Below, piece by piece: positions 41,882-52,200 of a stretch of 64,000 nucleotides of DNA. Source of the stretch: Ignavibacteria bacterium (GTDB lineage Bacteria > Bacteroidota > Ignavibacteria > Kapaibacteriales > UBA4661); the NCBI GenBank assembly GCA_013298775.1, contig JAAFIV010000004.1:1-64000 (forward strand). The letters run 5' to 3'. Made by a program: the position numbers and the translations under genes. Numbering within the stretch: position 1 is the stretch's first letter; every line of letters starts with the position of its first letter. The notes under the pieces were generated by a model, which was given only the letters and a program-made list of their open reading frames with translations, was not told where the DNA came from and did not search any database.

Positions 41882-44800
41882 TCACTTCCGCACCGTTACG
41901 CGCTCGGTAAGGATTGCATTCGGCGCGGTCATCACAAGAAAATAGGTGCCAGAGGGAACGTCCTGCAACGGCATGGAAAGCACGTATTCACCTGCTTGGT
42001 GTTCCGATTGTACCAGCCTTTTTACCACATTTCCCAGCACATTTACGAGCGAAATTTCCACAAAGCCATCTTCGCGCACGGTGTAATTCAGCGAGGCACC
42101 ATCGTGTGCGGGATTCGGTGCAATTGCTGTCATGCGATTCGCTTTTGCTGTGGTTGTAAGCCGCTTCCCACCTGCAATGCAGGCTTGCGCCCTGAAGAGA
42201 CCATTTTGTACGTCTTCCAGAAATGCCTGTTTTGACCCCACATATCGCCGAAGCGTGTCTATGCCCCAGCGCACCTCTTCCAGTTCAATGAGGCTTGAAT
42301 CCACGTCGCCCGACACCGAAGCGCAGGTGATTCTGAGAAATACGCCCGTGCGCTGAAATTCTTCTACTAAGGTTCGGTCGCCCACGCGGGCGAGCGGGAA
42401 GTACGGAATGCTCACGCGGTGCAGACGCGAGCGCGTATCAAGGTTGCGCACCGTGTAGGCGGCTGCGCTTTGCACGAGCGACAACACTTGCGAACTCATG
42501 CGCAAAGATGCCGAAAACGCAAGCGGCAAGCCATTCACTTCATTTAACCTAATAAGGTCTCCTGCTGCTTTCGTGGAATCAAGAAAGTACAACTCCAGCG
42601 TCGTGCGACCGCCAGGCGCGACCGAATCTTGTCCCCGTGCTGGACGCACTCCTACGCGCAAACTCACATCACCCAGACTAACCATCGTTTGCGGGCGTTG
42701 CTCGCGCACAAAGACGGTGAGTGGCGCGAGAAGCGTATCTTTGAATTGGTCGAGAATAGTGGTGCCATTGGTGGAAAGCCGCTCCACATCTACGAAGTAG
42801 CGGAGCGTATTGGTGAAATTGCCTGTGCCAGTGGGATTGCAGCGAATAATCACCGCCGTTGTGTCGTTGCCGCCAACGTAGAACGGACGCTGCGCCGAAA
42901 GCTGCTCCACGCTGAAACCTGTGGCTTTATTCACAAACTCCGCGCCCGTCACGCTCATGCGCGTAAAATTATCGCCGCGATTCAGCACCAATGCTATACT
43001 TTGCGCTGTTTTGCCAAAGCGAATCGTATCCATGTTGATTGGCAAAACTTTTACTGGCGTGCCGCGCCCTAGCAGCAAATCCGCCAGACGCAGTGTGTCT
43101 TCTCGCCCGATGGCATTGATGTAGCGAATGCTGACATTTGCTTTTTTGTCGCCAATGCTGCGCGGCGCGAACCGAAGGCTATCCAAAATAATCGTCTGCC
43201 CTGCAAGCAGCCTCAAACCTCGAATGTCGAGCGGAATGCGGAAACTGACTTCGTTGTCATTACCCTCAACATCGCGTAAAATCAATTCATTCGGGGTGAG
43301 ATTAGTCAGAAACGCCCGTCCGATGCTGGATTCACCCAACACAACATTGCCAAAATTAACCGTACTCATCGCAATAGCAGTTCCGGGCGATGCAGTAACG
43401 AAGCGACCTGCAAGCGACCAAGGGCTGGTAATACCGATGCCGTTGATTGCCTGTACGCGCCAGTAGTATTGCACAAGTGGCTGCAAGCCGCTCACCATAC
43501 CTGTTACAACGCGCTGCGTCGTATCGGCAAAGCGCACGGTTGCGCTGGTGAGAATATCCGCAAAGTCGCGCCGTTCCGCCACTTGCACGAGATATTCTAC
43601 GGCATTGTCCACGCGTGTCCATTGCAGTGTGGGTGCGAAAGCAATAAATCGTGCGTCTTGCTGTGGAAATACCAGCTCTGGTGCTTGTGTGGGCGGGCGC
43701 GGCGGCACTGGCAACACGCGCACAGGGCGCGAAACAAGGCGCAGTCTGTCCATGATAGTATTTGTTACGACGCAAACATAGCTGCCCGTGTCGCGAGCGG
43801 TGAAGGACTCCACGCGAAAGGCGACCGTTGCTGAGGTTGGGCGCACTTCCGCGCCGTTTTTGAACCATTGATACTGATTTGCTCGCCCTGTGACGGCAAT
43901 GCTTATTTCAAAGGGATTGCCAATCACGACGCTGGTGTCGCGAGCCGCACCAATACTATCTTGCGGGGCATAAATGAAGTTCGGAATAAAGGCATTGTTT
44001 TGTAAATCGCCAAATTGCAAACGATTTCCCTGCGCAAACAGCGTGGAAACAATGGACGGCGAAGTAAAGCCTGGAATGTTCGTAAAACGGTTGTACGACA
44101 GCCCCAGCGTTTGCAGTGAGCGGGCTTGGCGGAATTGCGCGGGAAGCGTTCCTGAAAAACTATTGCTGTCCAGATAGAGTGTTTGCAAGCTGTCGAGCGT
44201 GGCAAGCCCTTGTGGAATCTCGCCCGTGAACTGATTGTTACGCAGAGCGAGAAATTTCAAGCGTCTCAAATTGCCGATGCCACTTGGTACGGTGCCAGAG
44301 AGCTGATTCCGTCCCACGTCCAGTGTTTGCAGGTTCGTAAGGCGAGAAATGATGCCGCTTATGTTCGAGCCGCGTAGTTGGTTGTTGTCCAAGCGCAATT
44401 CTTCCAAATTGCCCAAACTGCCGATAGATGCTGGCACGTCGCCCGTTAGCCTGTTGCCATTCAACCACAGAAAACGCAAATTCGGTGTTGCAAAGGCTTG
44501 TGTTTGCTGGTCTTTCGGGGAATTCTGCTGTGCGGTGGCATTGACAAAGTTTACCGCCATTGCCCCAAAGCCGCTTGGAATCTCGCCCGTCAGCTCGTTG
44601 CGGTCGAGGTAGAGTGCTTGAAGGTTGGTTAAATTCGTTAATTCTGCGGGAATTGTTCCCGTCAAACGATTTTCGCCCAGCCCGAGCGAGCGCAAGCGTG
44701 AAAGCGTTCCTAAGCAGGATGGAATCTCGCCTGTGAAGCCATTTTGCCGTAGGTTCAATTCTTCCAAACTACCAAGTCCGCACAGTATGGCAGGAATGCG

Positions 44801-47800
44801 CCCCGTGAGGCGGTTGCGGTCTGCCACCAGCACACGCAAGCGGGAGAGCGCACCAATGCTATCGCTCAGGCTACCCGTGAACTGATTCCCGCCGATGCGC
44901 ACTTCTTCAAGCGAGGTCAAACGCTGAATCCACGCGGGAAATGCGCCCGTGATGGCGTTGTCGGTCAAGTCCAACACGCGCAAACCCTGTAATTCCGCCA
45001 GTGCTTCGGGAATTATTCCGCGCAAATTGTTTTCTGGTAAGCGTATTTGCGTAATGCGATTATTTTCGATGGTGATACCCGCCCAATCCCGCACAGGGTC
45101 TGCCGAGAGCCAACGATTGGTGGCGCGATTTGTCCAGCTTGCGCCGCCCAAACTATCGTACAAGGTGCGTACAATGGCGGTTTCAAACTCTAATTGCGTC
45201 AGCACTTGCAATTCCTGCGGCGATGTCGCACCGCCCCGCGAACCTGAAACCCGCACAAAACCTGACGAGCCACTGCCAAGTTGCGCAATGATGACGCTAT
45301 CGGATTGCACAAAAAAGTTCAGCGCGGGCGTTGTCCCAAAAATGACTGATGAAATGCTCGTTAAATTGCCGCCGCGCAGTGTAACGGTGCCACCTGTAAC
45401 CGTGAACGGCGGTTGAATGCTCGTCAGATACGGCGACGGAATGACGGTTACGATGATGGAAGAAGTCGTCGCGCCGCCAATGGTGGTAAGTGCAAGTGTT
45501 CCCGTTGTTGAGGTTCGTGTAACGCGCACAACGAGTTCGGTGGAGGAAATGGACTGCACCAATTCCGCGCGACCGCCGCCAATACTGACTTCGCGGACAC
45601 CCGTCAAGAATTGCCCGCGCACATTTACGAGCGAACCAAAGGTTGCGCGTGATGGCTCAACGCTTGTAATGACGGGTTGTACAGCTGCCACGAGGAAGGA
45701 CGCGCTGGAAGTAAATGTGCCGTTTGCTGTGGTGACAATCACCGCTCCGCGCACGGCTCTCGGCGGGATTGCGCCAACAACGGCAAGCATTTGCGTCGTG
45801 GAAATCACGCGCACATCTCGCGCTGGAACGCCGACAATCGTTACCGTTGCATCGCTTGTGAAATTGCGCCCAATAATTTCCACGAGCGTTCCCGACGTGC
45901 CGAAACTTGGCGTAAAACCTGTGATGCCGACAAATGGTTGTACTTCAAAAGTAGTGCGAGACACCGCCAAACCGCCAGGCGTTTCAAGACGCACCTGCGC
46001 ATTGGTTACATTGATGGGAATCTGCACCGTTGCTTGTGTTTGAGACAAGACCTGTAAATTTGCTCCGGTAATTGCACCAAACGTTGCCCGCGTCGCGTAC
46101 AAGAAATGGTCGCCCGTAAGCACCACTGTTGTTCCACCAACTGCCTCCGCGATAGGCGTACCACGTTCATCCGTGATGCGGCTTAAAATCGGTGGTGGCG
46201 TAACGAAGAAGATAGTTGCAGAAGTGGCGCGTCCGGCGGGCGTTACAATCGTGATATTGCCCGTTGTGCCAGGACCAAGTACCACGCTCACTGTTGTTGT
46301 ATTATTCACCGTGTGAGATTCTACGCGGACTCCACCGAAAAAGACTGTATCTACGACGCTCAGATTCGCGCCCGTAATGCGCACAATTCCTCGCACGGGA
46401 CCAGCAAGGGGAAAATATTCTGTGATAGTCGGTACGCCAAACCACGAAAAACTGCTTGTGGTCGTCGCTACGCCGCCCGCCGTGCCGACGCGGATTGCGC
46501 CCGTTACATCTTGGTTTGGGCAGCGCACTTGAATGAGAGAATCCGTGCGCGTCAGCACAGGCATTAACACACCGCCAAAGCTGACAGTTGCTGCGCTGGA
46601 GATGTATCGTCCGCGAATGGTAACGAGCGTATTATTTCCGCCACGCACGGGCGAAACTGCGGTAATGACTGGCGCAGGAGCGTATGCAAATGTTGTGGGC
46701 GAAAACGCAGTGCCACCCAGCGCGACCACGCTCACACGCCCCGTAGCCCCCGCACCAACAATGGCGCGGACTTGCGTGGGGCTGAGTTGCTGAAAACTCG
46801 TCGCGGGAATGGTACCAAAAAATACTTGTGTAACGTCGGTAAAATTTGAGCCAGTAATTGTTGCGGTTGTTCCCATCGTACCTTCATTCGGCTCGACGCG
46901 AGTAATGGTCGGGATGGGAGAGGAATTCGACACCGCAAAAAAGCGGGGATTCACACCAACAACCGTATAAAAATTACTCGATAAAAACGTGCTGATAAGC
47001 TGCGCACCAAGAAGCTGATACGGTGAATTCTGCGCACTATTCGCCATTGCAAATTGATTCGTTGCTACAAAGGGCGGAGTGGTGCGGTCGCTGCTAATGC
47101 GGGCGCGGGTGTAATCGCCCACCGTGCCTTGGTCAATGCGCCAAAAGTAATTTTCTAAGGATTGAATACCCGCCGAAACGGAGCTTGTTGTCGCGGTGTT
47201 GTATGCCTCTATTTCCAGCACTGGTGCGCCCGCACCCGTTGTTGCATCGTTGATGGTAAGCGGATAATACGTGCCGCCCTTGCCGACAGGAAAAAAAATG
47301 GGAAATGCAGTCATGGTGGCTGATGGAATGGCACGGCGCAGAGCGCATTGCACAAACGACCGAATAGAGCCGCCGAGCAAGCCATTGACATTATTCAAGG
47401 TAATGCGGAAACTCCCCGCAGTAGCGATATTTCCTTGCTGCAAGGACAATGTGCCTGTATTACTGAATGGTACGTCTGTCCCCAACGTGAGTGTTTGCGA
47501 GGGTCTGTCCATTGTGAGTCCATTCAGCGCAAAGGCTGAGTTCCAGCGAAAATTGCCAGAAAGCACACTGGTACTTGCTCCATTGATGGTGATGCGTCCG
47601 CCACCATTGGCATCGTCGCTAAAAGCAGCATCGGTGGTTAAATTCACGGGACCGTTCAAAATCAAGGTAAATGAGCCAATATCGAACTTGGAAGCAAGCG
47701 TGAGTGCGCCTTGCAGCGTGAGTGCGCCACTCATCGAAACGGTGCCGTTGGGATTGTTCAATTCTACTGAACCCAGCATCGTTGCTGGTACTTCCGCCGT

Positions 47801-48610
47801 TGTGAGCGCACGCGCTACTGCCGAGCCAACATACACAAAGCGAGCATTCGCGCCAGCATACGATATAGAATTTGCCGTGCCGCTAATGCTTGCATTGCCT
47901 TCGCAGCGCACCGTTCCGCCATTTGCAACGGTAATTGTGCCAGTATTATTCAAATTAAACGTGCCGCCAGTGAGCAAAAGCGTATTTGTCGCGCCGATGA
48001 CGATAGTGCCAGAGTTTGTGCCGCCTGTATTGTTGATAGTCAGCGTCGTTGTGCCTGTTGCAAGGCGCAGCGTTCCAGCAAGCGTGGAAAGCGTTTGCAC
48101 CCGCAGATTTGTGGTGAGGTCGAGGACGACTCCCGTGCGATTGAGCTGTAAGGTGTTCAATTCCTCCATCCCAGTAACAAAGCGGAGTGCGCCCAAAATC
48201 GTACCGACGTTATTCACAAAAAAATTCGATGCCAGCGTTCCGCCCCATTGACCATTCAAAATGAGCGGACCATCAAAACTGGCGGTTTGTCCGCTTAAAT
48301 TGATGGTTGCGTTTGTTTGCAATTCAAACGTGACATTCGCGCCAACAAACAAGGCTGTACCAAGCGTTGCGGTTCGTCCGGTGGGGAAAACGAAAAGGTC
48401 GCTGGCAGAAAAAAAGTTTGGTGCCGCCGCACCACCACCCATAAGAACGGTGTTCCAATTGGCAGGATTTGAGGGGTCGCCTGTTTGGTAAAAATACGTC
48501 GCGGCTCGAAGCGAAGGCGCACCAATACTCACATTGAGCAGCATTGCGCACGAGCAACACAGCAACAGCAAGCGAATCTGCCGCATGGCGTAAAGTATTG
48601 CATGCGTCAT
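41882..48610 (-). CDS. Giant multidomain secreted protein (beta-helix, IPT/TIG, LRR, Ig, FN3, ASH-like) with T9SS sorting domain
   Basis: About 2240 residues from the ATG at 48610 (an ATG at 48586 is also possible; the track start 48757 adds a poor leader). Signal peptide MRQIRLLLLCCSCAMLLN...LRA. Residue numbers here count from the track start. Up to ~610: beta-rich repeat region (GTLTLSLQQGN-like strands). ~619-1190: about seven IPT/TIG folds (ITRVEPNEGTMGTTATITGSNF). ~1209-1595: 13 or so plant-type leucine-rich repeats (LRVLDLTDNAITGAFPAWI). ~1609-1682: an Ig-like fold (YQWFKNGAEV...GSYVCVV). ~1686-1790: an FN3-like fold. ~1790-1910: an ASH/HYDIN-like domain. The last ~80 residues (MTAIAPNPAHDGASLNYTV...TYFLVMTAP) are a T9SS sorting domain. 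A surface protein with binding modules; the partner is unknown. Confidence 0.92.
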   Translation of the reverse strand: MTHAILYAMRQIRLLLLCCSCAMLLNVSIGAPSLRAATYFYQTGDPSNPANWNTVLMGGGAAAPNFFSASDLFVFPTGRTATLGTALFVGANVTFELQTNATINLSGQTASFDGPLILNGQWGGTLASNFFVNNVGTILGALRFVTGMEELNTLQLNRTGVVLDLTTNLRVQTLSTLAGTLRLATGTTTLTINNTGGTNSGTIVIGATNTLLLTGGTFNLNNTGTITVANGGTVRCEGNASISGTANSISYAGANARFVYVGSAVARALTTAEVPATMLGSVELNNPNGTVSMSGALTLQGALTLASKFDIGSFTLILNGPVNLTTDAAFSDDANGGGRITINGASTSVLSGNFRWNSAFALNGLTMDRPSQTLTLGTDVPFSNTGTLSLQQGNIATAGSFRITLNNVNGLLGGSIRSFVQCALRRAIPSATMTAFPIFFPVGKGGTYYPLTINDATTGAGAPVLEIEAYNTATTSSVSAGIQSLENYFWRIDQGTVGDYTRARISSDRTTPPFVATNQFAMANSAQNSPYQLLGAQLISTFLSSNFYTVVGVNPRFFAVSNSSPIPTITRVEPNEGTMGTTATITGSNFTDVTQVFFGTIPATSFQQLSPTQVRAIVGAGATGRVSVVALGGTAFSPTTFAYAPAPVITAVSPVRGGNNTLVTIRGRYISSAATVSFGGVLMPVLTRTDSLIQVRCPNQDVTGAIRVGTAGGVATTTSSFSWFGVPTITEYFPLAGPVRGIVRITGANLSVVDTVFFGGVRVESHTVNNTTTVSVVLGPGTTGNITIVTPAGRATSATIFFVTPPPILSRITDERGTPIAEAVGGTTVVLTGDHFLYATRATFGAITGANLQVLSQTQATVQIPINVTNAQVRLETPGGLAVSRTTFEVQPFVGITGFTPSFGTSGTLVEIIGRNFTSDATVTIVGVPARDVRVISTTQMLAVVGAIPPRAVRGAVIVTTANGTFTSSASFLVAAVQPVITSVEPSRATFGSLVNVRGQFLTGVREVSIGGGRAELVQSISSTELVVRVTRTSTTGTLALTTIGGATTSSIIVTVIPSPYLTSIQPPFTVTGGTVTLRGGNLTSISSVIFGTTPALNFFVQSDSVIIAQLGSGSSGFVRVSGSRGGATSPQELQVLTQLEFETAIVRTLYDSLGGASWTNRATNRWLSADPVRDWAGITIENNRITQIRLPENNLRGIIPEALAELQGLRVLDLTDNAITGAFPAWIQRLTSLEEVRIGGNQFTGSLSDSIGALSRLRVLVADRNRLTGRIPAILCGLGSLEELNLRQNGFTGEIPSCLGTLSRLRSLGLGENRLTGTIPAELTNLTNLQALYLDRNELTGEIPSGFGAMAVNFVNATAQQNSPKDQQTQAFATPNLRFLWLNGNRLTGDVPASIGSLGNLEELRLDNNQLRGSNISGIISRLTNLQTLDVGRNQLSGTVPSGIGNLRRLKFLALRNNQFTGEIPQGLATLDSLQTLYLDSNSFSGTLPAQFRQARSLQTLGLSYNRFTNIPGFTSPSIVSTLFAQGNRLQFGDLQNNAFIPNFIYAPQDSIGAARDTSVVIGNPFEISIAVTGRANQYQWFKNGAEVRPTSATVAFRVESFTARDTGSYVCVVTNTIMDRLRLVSRPVRVLPVPPRPPTQAPELVFPQQDARFIAFAPTLQWTRVDNAVEYLVQVAERRDFADILTSATVRFADTTQRVVTGMVSGLQPLVQYYWRVQAINGIGITSPWSLAGRFVTASPGTAIAMSTVNFGNVVLGESSIGRAFLTNLTPNELILRDVEGNDNEVSFRIPLDIRGLRLLAGQTIILDSLRFAPRSIGDKKANVSIRYINAIGREDTLRLADLLLGRGTPVKVLPINMDTIRFGKTAQSIALVLNRGDNFTRMSVTGAEFVNKATGFSVEQLSAQRPFYVGGNDTTAVIIRCNPTGTGNFTNTLRYFVDVERLSTNGTTILDQFKDTLLAPLTVFVREQRPQTMVSLGDVSLRVGVRPARGQDSVAPGGRTTLELYFLDSTKAAGDLIRLNEVNGLPLAFSASLRMSSQVLSLVQSAAAYTVRNLDTRSRLHRVSIPYFPLARVGDRTLVEEFQRTGVFLRITCASVSGDVDSSLIELEEVRWGIDTLRRYVGSKQAFLEDVQNGLFRAQACIAGGKRLTTTAKANRMTAIAPNPAHDGASLNYTVREDGFVEISLVNVLGNVVKRLVQSEHQAGEYVLSMPLQDVPSGTYFLVMTAPNAILTERVTVRK

Positions 48611-49060
48611 TGTGCTGAAGGGTGCTGAACGCCAAGCGCAGAGCGCGTTGGGGAACGTGGTGCGAAGCGGAGAACGAGAATCAAGGACAAGCATAATAAT
48701 ATTCGAGAAAAATCGAAAAGAACGATTGGAAATGGAGGTATCATCAAGCATTTGCAATCACAATGAGACAAGAACCTGTCTCTTTTTTGCAAGGTGTTGT
48801 GCGCTCTGCTGATGTATTTTCACACATCTTTCTGCGGTGAAATTACGAAAGAAATTGCCGTAAAGCAAGGTTTTATGCCGTTGTAAGAATTGACCACACA
48901 GGGCAAAATATCCTGCCGAACGATACTCTCGCCGCAAAACATCAACATTGCTGCAAAAATCGTACCGTTTGCTCAAGATTTTGTTGGGCGTGTGGTGAAA
49001 GAGAATTCCCCTATGTATTCTTTCATTGTTCCTTCCTCTTTTTTCTGAAACAACTCTTCT

Positions 49061-49216
49061 TTTGAAGTTTAGATGAAATTGCCCGTTCTCGCCCTCATCC
49101 CCCGCCTTCTCCCAGAGGGAGAAGGAGCTAAGACGAAGAATATCAAACGCTTCTGAAGCCCTCTCCCTCTGGGAGAGGGTTGGGTGAGGGCAAGCGCAGA
49201 AGTAAGATTTTATGCG
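49061..49216. repeat. Class D repeat with CCTCTCCC/GGGAGAGG hairpins (truncated copy)
   Basis: It starts TTTGAAGTTTAGATGAA and contains the hairpins CTTCTCCC-AGA-GGGAGAAG and CCCTCTCCCTCTGGGAGAGG. It shares its left end and hairpins with the complete copy at 59583-59755, but the right TIR is missing. It lies in the gap between the giant gene and the propeller kinase; the rest of that gap (48611-49060) shows no gene. Confidence 0.8.
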
Positions 49217-49289
49217 TTTCGCAGAATTGTATCTCAACCTCAATCTTCTTGGAACAACAGCGAAAAATGCGTAGATTCTTTGATTCACG

Positions 49290-52200
49290 ATGTACGTTCT
49301 CGTTATCTTTTTCACCGTATTGATGCCGTCAATGCCCCACTTTACGCATCTTACAATGGTTTTTACGCTTTTGTGCCAGAGCATTTTTTGTACCATTTTC
49401 TACAAAAAGAGCTTACGTGCAGCATGGATACTTGCTTTGTACCTAGAAGCAAGTATTCATGCGCCATTTGCCATTGCACAAGTAAATACGCAAAAAGATA
49501 CACAGAACGAGACGCGAGAAATGACGCAGGGAACACCGCACGCTGCTGTACCATTTCCCACAACATTTGTCCATTATTCCGTTGAGCAAGGATTGTCGCA
49601 AAGTAGCGTATTTACAAGTCTGCAAGACCATTTCGGGTTTATGTGGTTCGGTACGCAAGACGGCTTGAATCGTTTCGATGGATATTCTTTTCGGGTCTAT
49701 CGCGCTCATCTTGGCGATACGACGGCACTTGTGGGGAATTCGATTGCGGCATTGTACGAAGGGCGTTCAGGGCAGTTGTGGGTGCAAACAAACAACGGTC
49801 TGTGCTTGTACAATCGCGCAAAAGAAACATTTTCCCTTGTGCCTCTGCCTACAAACCGCATCAATGCTTTGCTGGAAGATAATCGCGGTGTGTTGTGGAT
49901 TGCGACCGAGCAGGGAGTATTTCGCTATACCAATGCTGAACGCCGCGTAGAATCATGCTTCGCCGAAGCCGCATCCTCTCTTGCCAATGACAGTACCGGC
50001 ACGATATGGATAGGAACACATCGTGGACTTTTTTTCTGCAACGAGCTTCAACGCTCACCAGTCGTCATTCAAAAACACACCACCACGCCGAAAACCGAGA
50101 TTTTTACACTCCTTGCTACACGCAATACGTTGTGGATTGCCTCAGCGCAAGGATTGATGGAGCTTCGCGGGAATTCTACGCTGTCAAATTCTACGCTGTC
50201 AAATTCTACATTGACAAACTCCGTGCCAACGCTATATCATCCCGAAGCAGCACTGCCGCCTGAACTCCGCACAAATGCTCGTATTCGGGAGCTACGACGT
50301 GATAGGAGTGATTGCTTGTGGATACGCTATTCAAATGCCGTTGTGCGATGGAAGGTTGTCTCTCAAACCTCGCGTGGATATTCTTCTCGTGAGCATTCAT
50401 ATCATTCAGAAGTAGCATTACAACTGAGTTCGAGCGTAGTTTCGTGCTTGAGCGAAGATGCTCATGGGCGGATGTGGATTGGCACAACAGATGGGCTGTA
50501 TATTTTCGCCAATAACCGCTTGGATGCTGTTCCCGTGCGGTCTTCGCAGGAATTTGGCTTGCAAGAAGGTCTCATTCGCTCGCTGTACTCCGACCGCACC
50601 GGAGCGATGTGGATTGGGCTAAACGTCGGTGGATTGCAGCTTTGGCACAGGTCGCGCCAGAAATTTACCGCGATTCGGCGCGATGAAATGACCACGCAGA
50701 CGCTTGTCGGACCAAGTGTGCGGGCGTTTGCAAATGGCAGCAAGCCGCATGAATACTGGATTGCAACGGAAAATGGCTTGAATTATTGGTCGAAACAAAC
50801 CAACGCATGGAAAACGTATCGTGCCGATGAGAATAATGGGCTACAAAAGATAACGACCAAGACTACCTCGAAAGCGAGGAACAATGCGGCTTCTACGCTT
50901 CCTTTTTCTCAACTTCGCGCTCTGTACCGCGCACCAAACGGTATGCTCTGGATAGGCACCTACGGTGGCGGCTTGGTGTCGTTCAACCCAGCAACGGAGC
51001 GGTTTACAAGCTATTCGTATAATCCCACCGACAAGCGTGGCATTGCAAGTGAACAAGTGCGTGTGATTTTCCCCGATACTGCACGAAACTTGCTTTTCTT
51101 AGGACATTATCGTTCTGTGATTGGCACTGCGCCGTTTAATGGTGGCATTACCGTTTGGCAAACACCACTGACCCGCACGTCGTCCTTCCAGACCGCACAA
51201 GAGCAGGCGGTACGCCACTATCTTGCTTCGTCTGCGACGACAACCACGCTTCCATCGCAAGAACTTTCTTCACAAAATACACTCTCAAGCAACGAAGTAC
51301 GCTCGTTCCACCGTGATGCAAAAGGACGCTTGTGGATTGGTACGCATGGCGGCGGGCTGAATTGCTTGGACGAGCGCACGGGGACAGTACGCCATTTTCT
51401 CTCGAATGACAAGGACTCATCGGCACTCAGCGGCAATAGTGTTACGAGTATTTGCGATGCCGATAGCGGGAAATTATGGGTTTCAACGACGTTTGGTTTA
51501 AACAAATTCGACCCCGAAAGCGGCACAGCAACACGCTTCACCGTGCGCGATGGTCTTGCGAATGATTTTATTTACGGCATGCTCCCCGACGCGCACGGTA
51601 ATCTCTGGCTTAGTACCAATCACGGTTTGTCGCGGTTTTCACCCTCCACACGCACGTTTCGTAATTACGATGCCGACGACGGTTTGCAAAGCGACGAGTT
51701 CAATTCAGGCGCGTATTTCCTGAATGCGGCGGGAGAAATGATGTTTGGCGGTGTACATGGATTCAATGTCTTTCATCCCGACAGCATTGCAGATGCTCCT
51801 GAGCCAATAACCATGCGCCTTACAGACTTTTCTGCGCTCAATATTCCTGTGCCTTTGGATAGTGCGTTGCAGGAATATCGCGAGCTGACATTACCATACT
51901 CGAAGAATGCTTTTTCACTGGAATTTTCGCCGCTTGAGTACAGCAATATTCGCAAAATTCGGTATGCGTATAAGCTCGTGGGAGTTGATAAAGACTGGAT
52001 TTTCTCTGGTGCGCGGCGATTTGCATCGTACAGCGAACTAGAGCCGGGAACGTATCAATTCTACGTGCAAGCCTCTCGCGAAAATGGTTCGTTTGCTCTG
52101 GAAGCCGCACCAATGCTTGTGCAAATTGTCATTACTCCGCCATTTTGGAAAACGTGGTGGTTTCGTGCTTGCTGTGGATTCCTACTTTTTGTGAGTATCT

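Noticed and set aside
47271-48251. 326-aa plus-strand ORF
   Set aside because: Antisense to the second giant T9SS gene. Long open antisense frames are expected from its codon bias, and no domain is recognisable.
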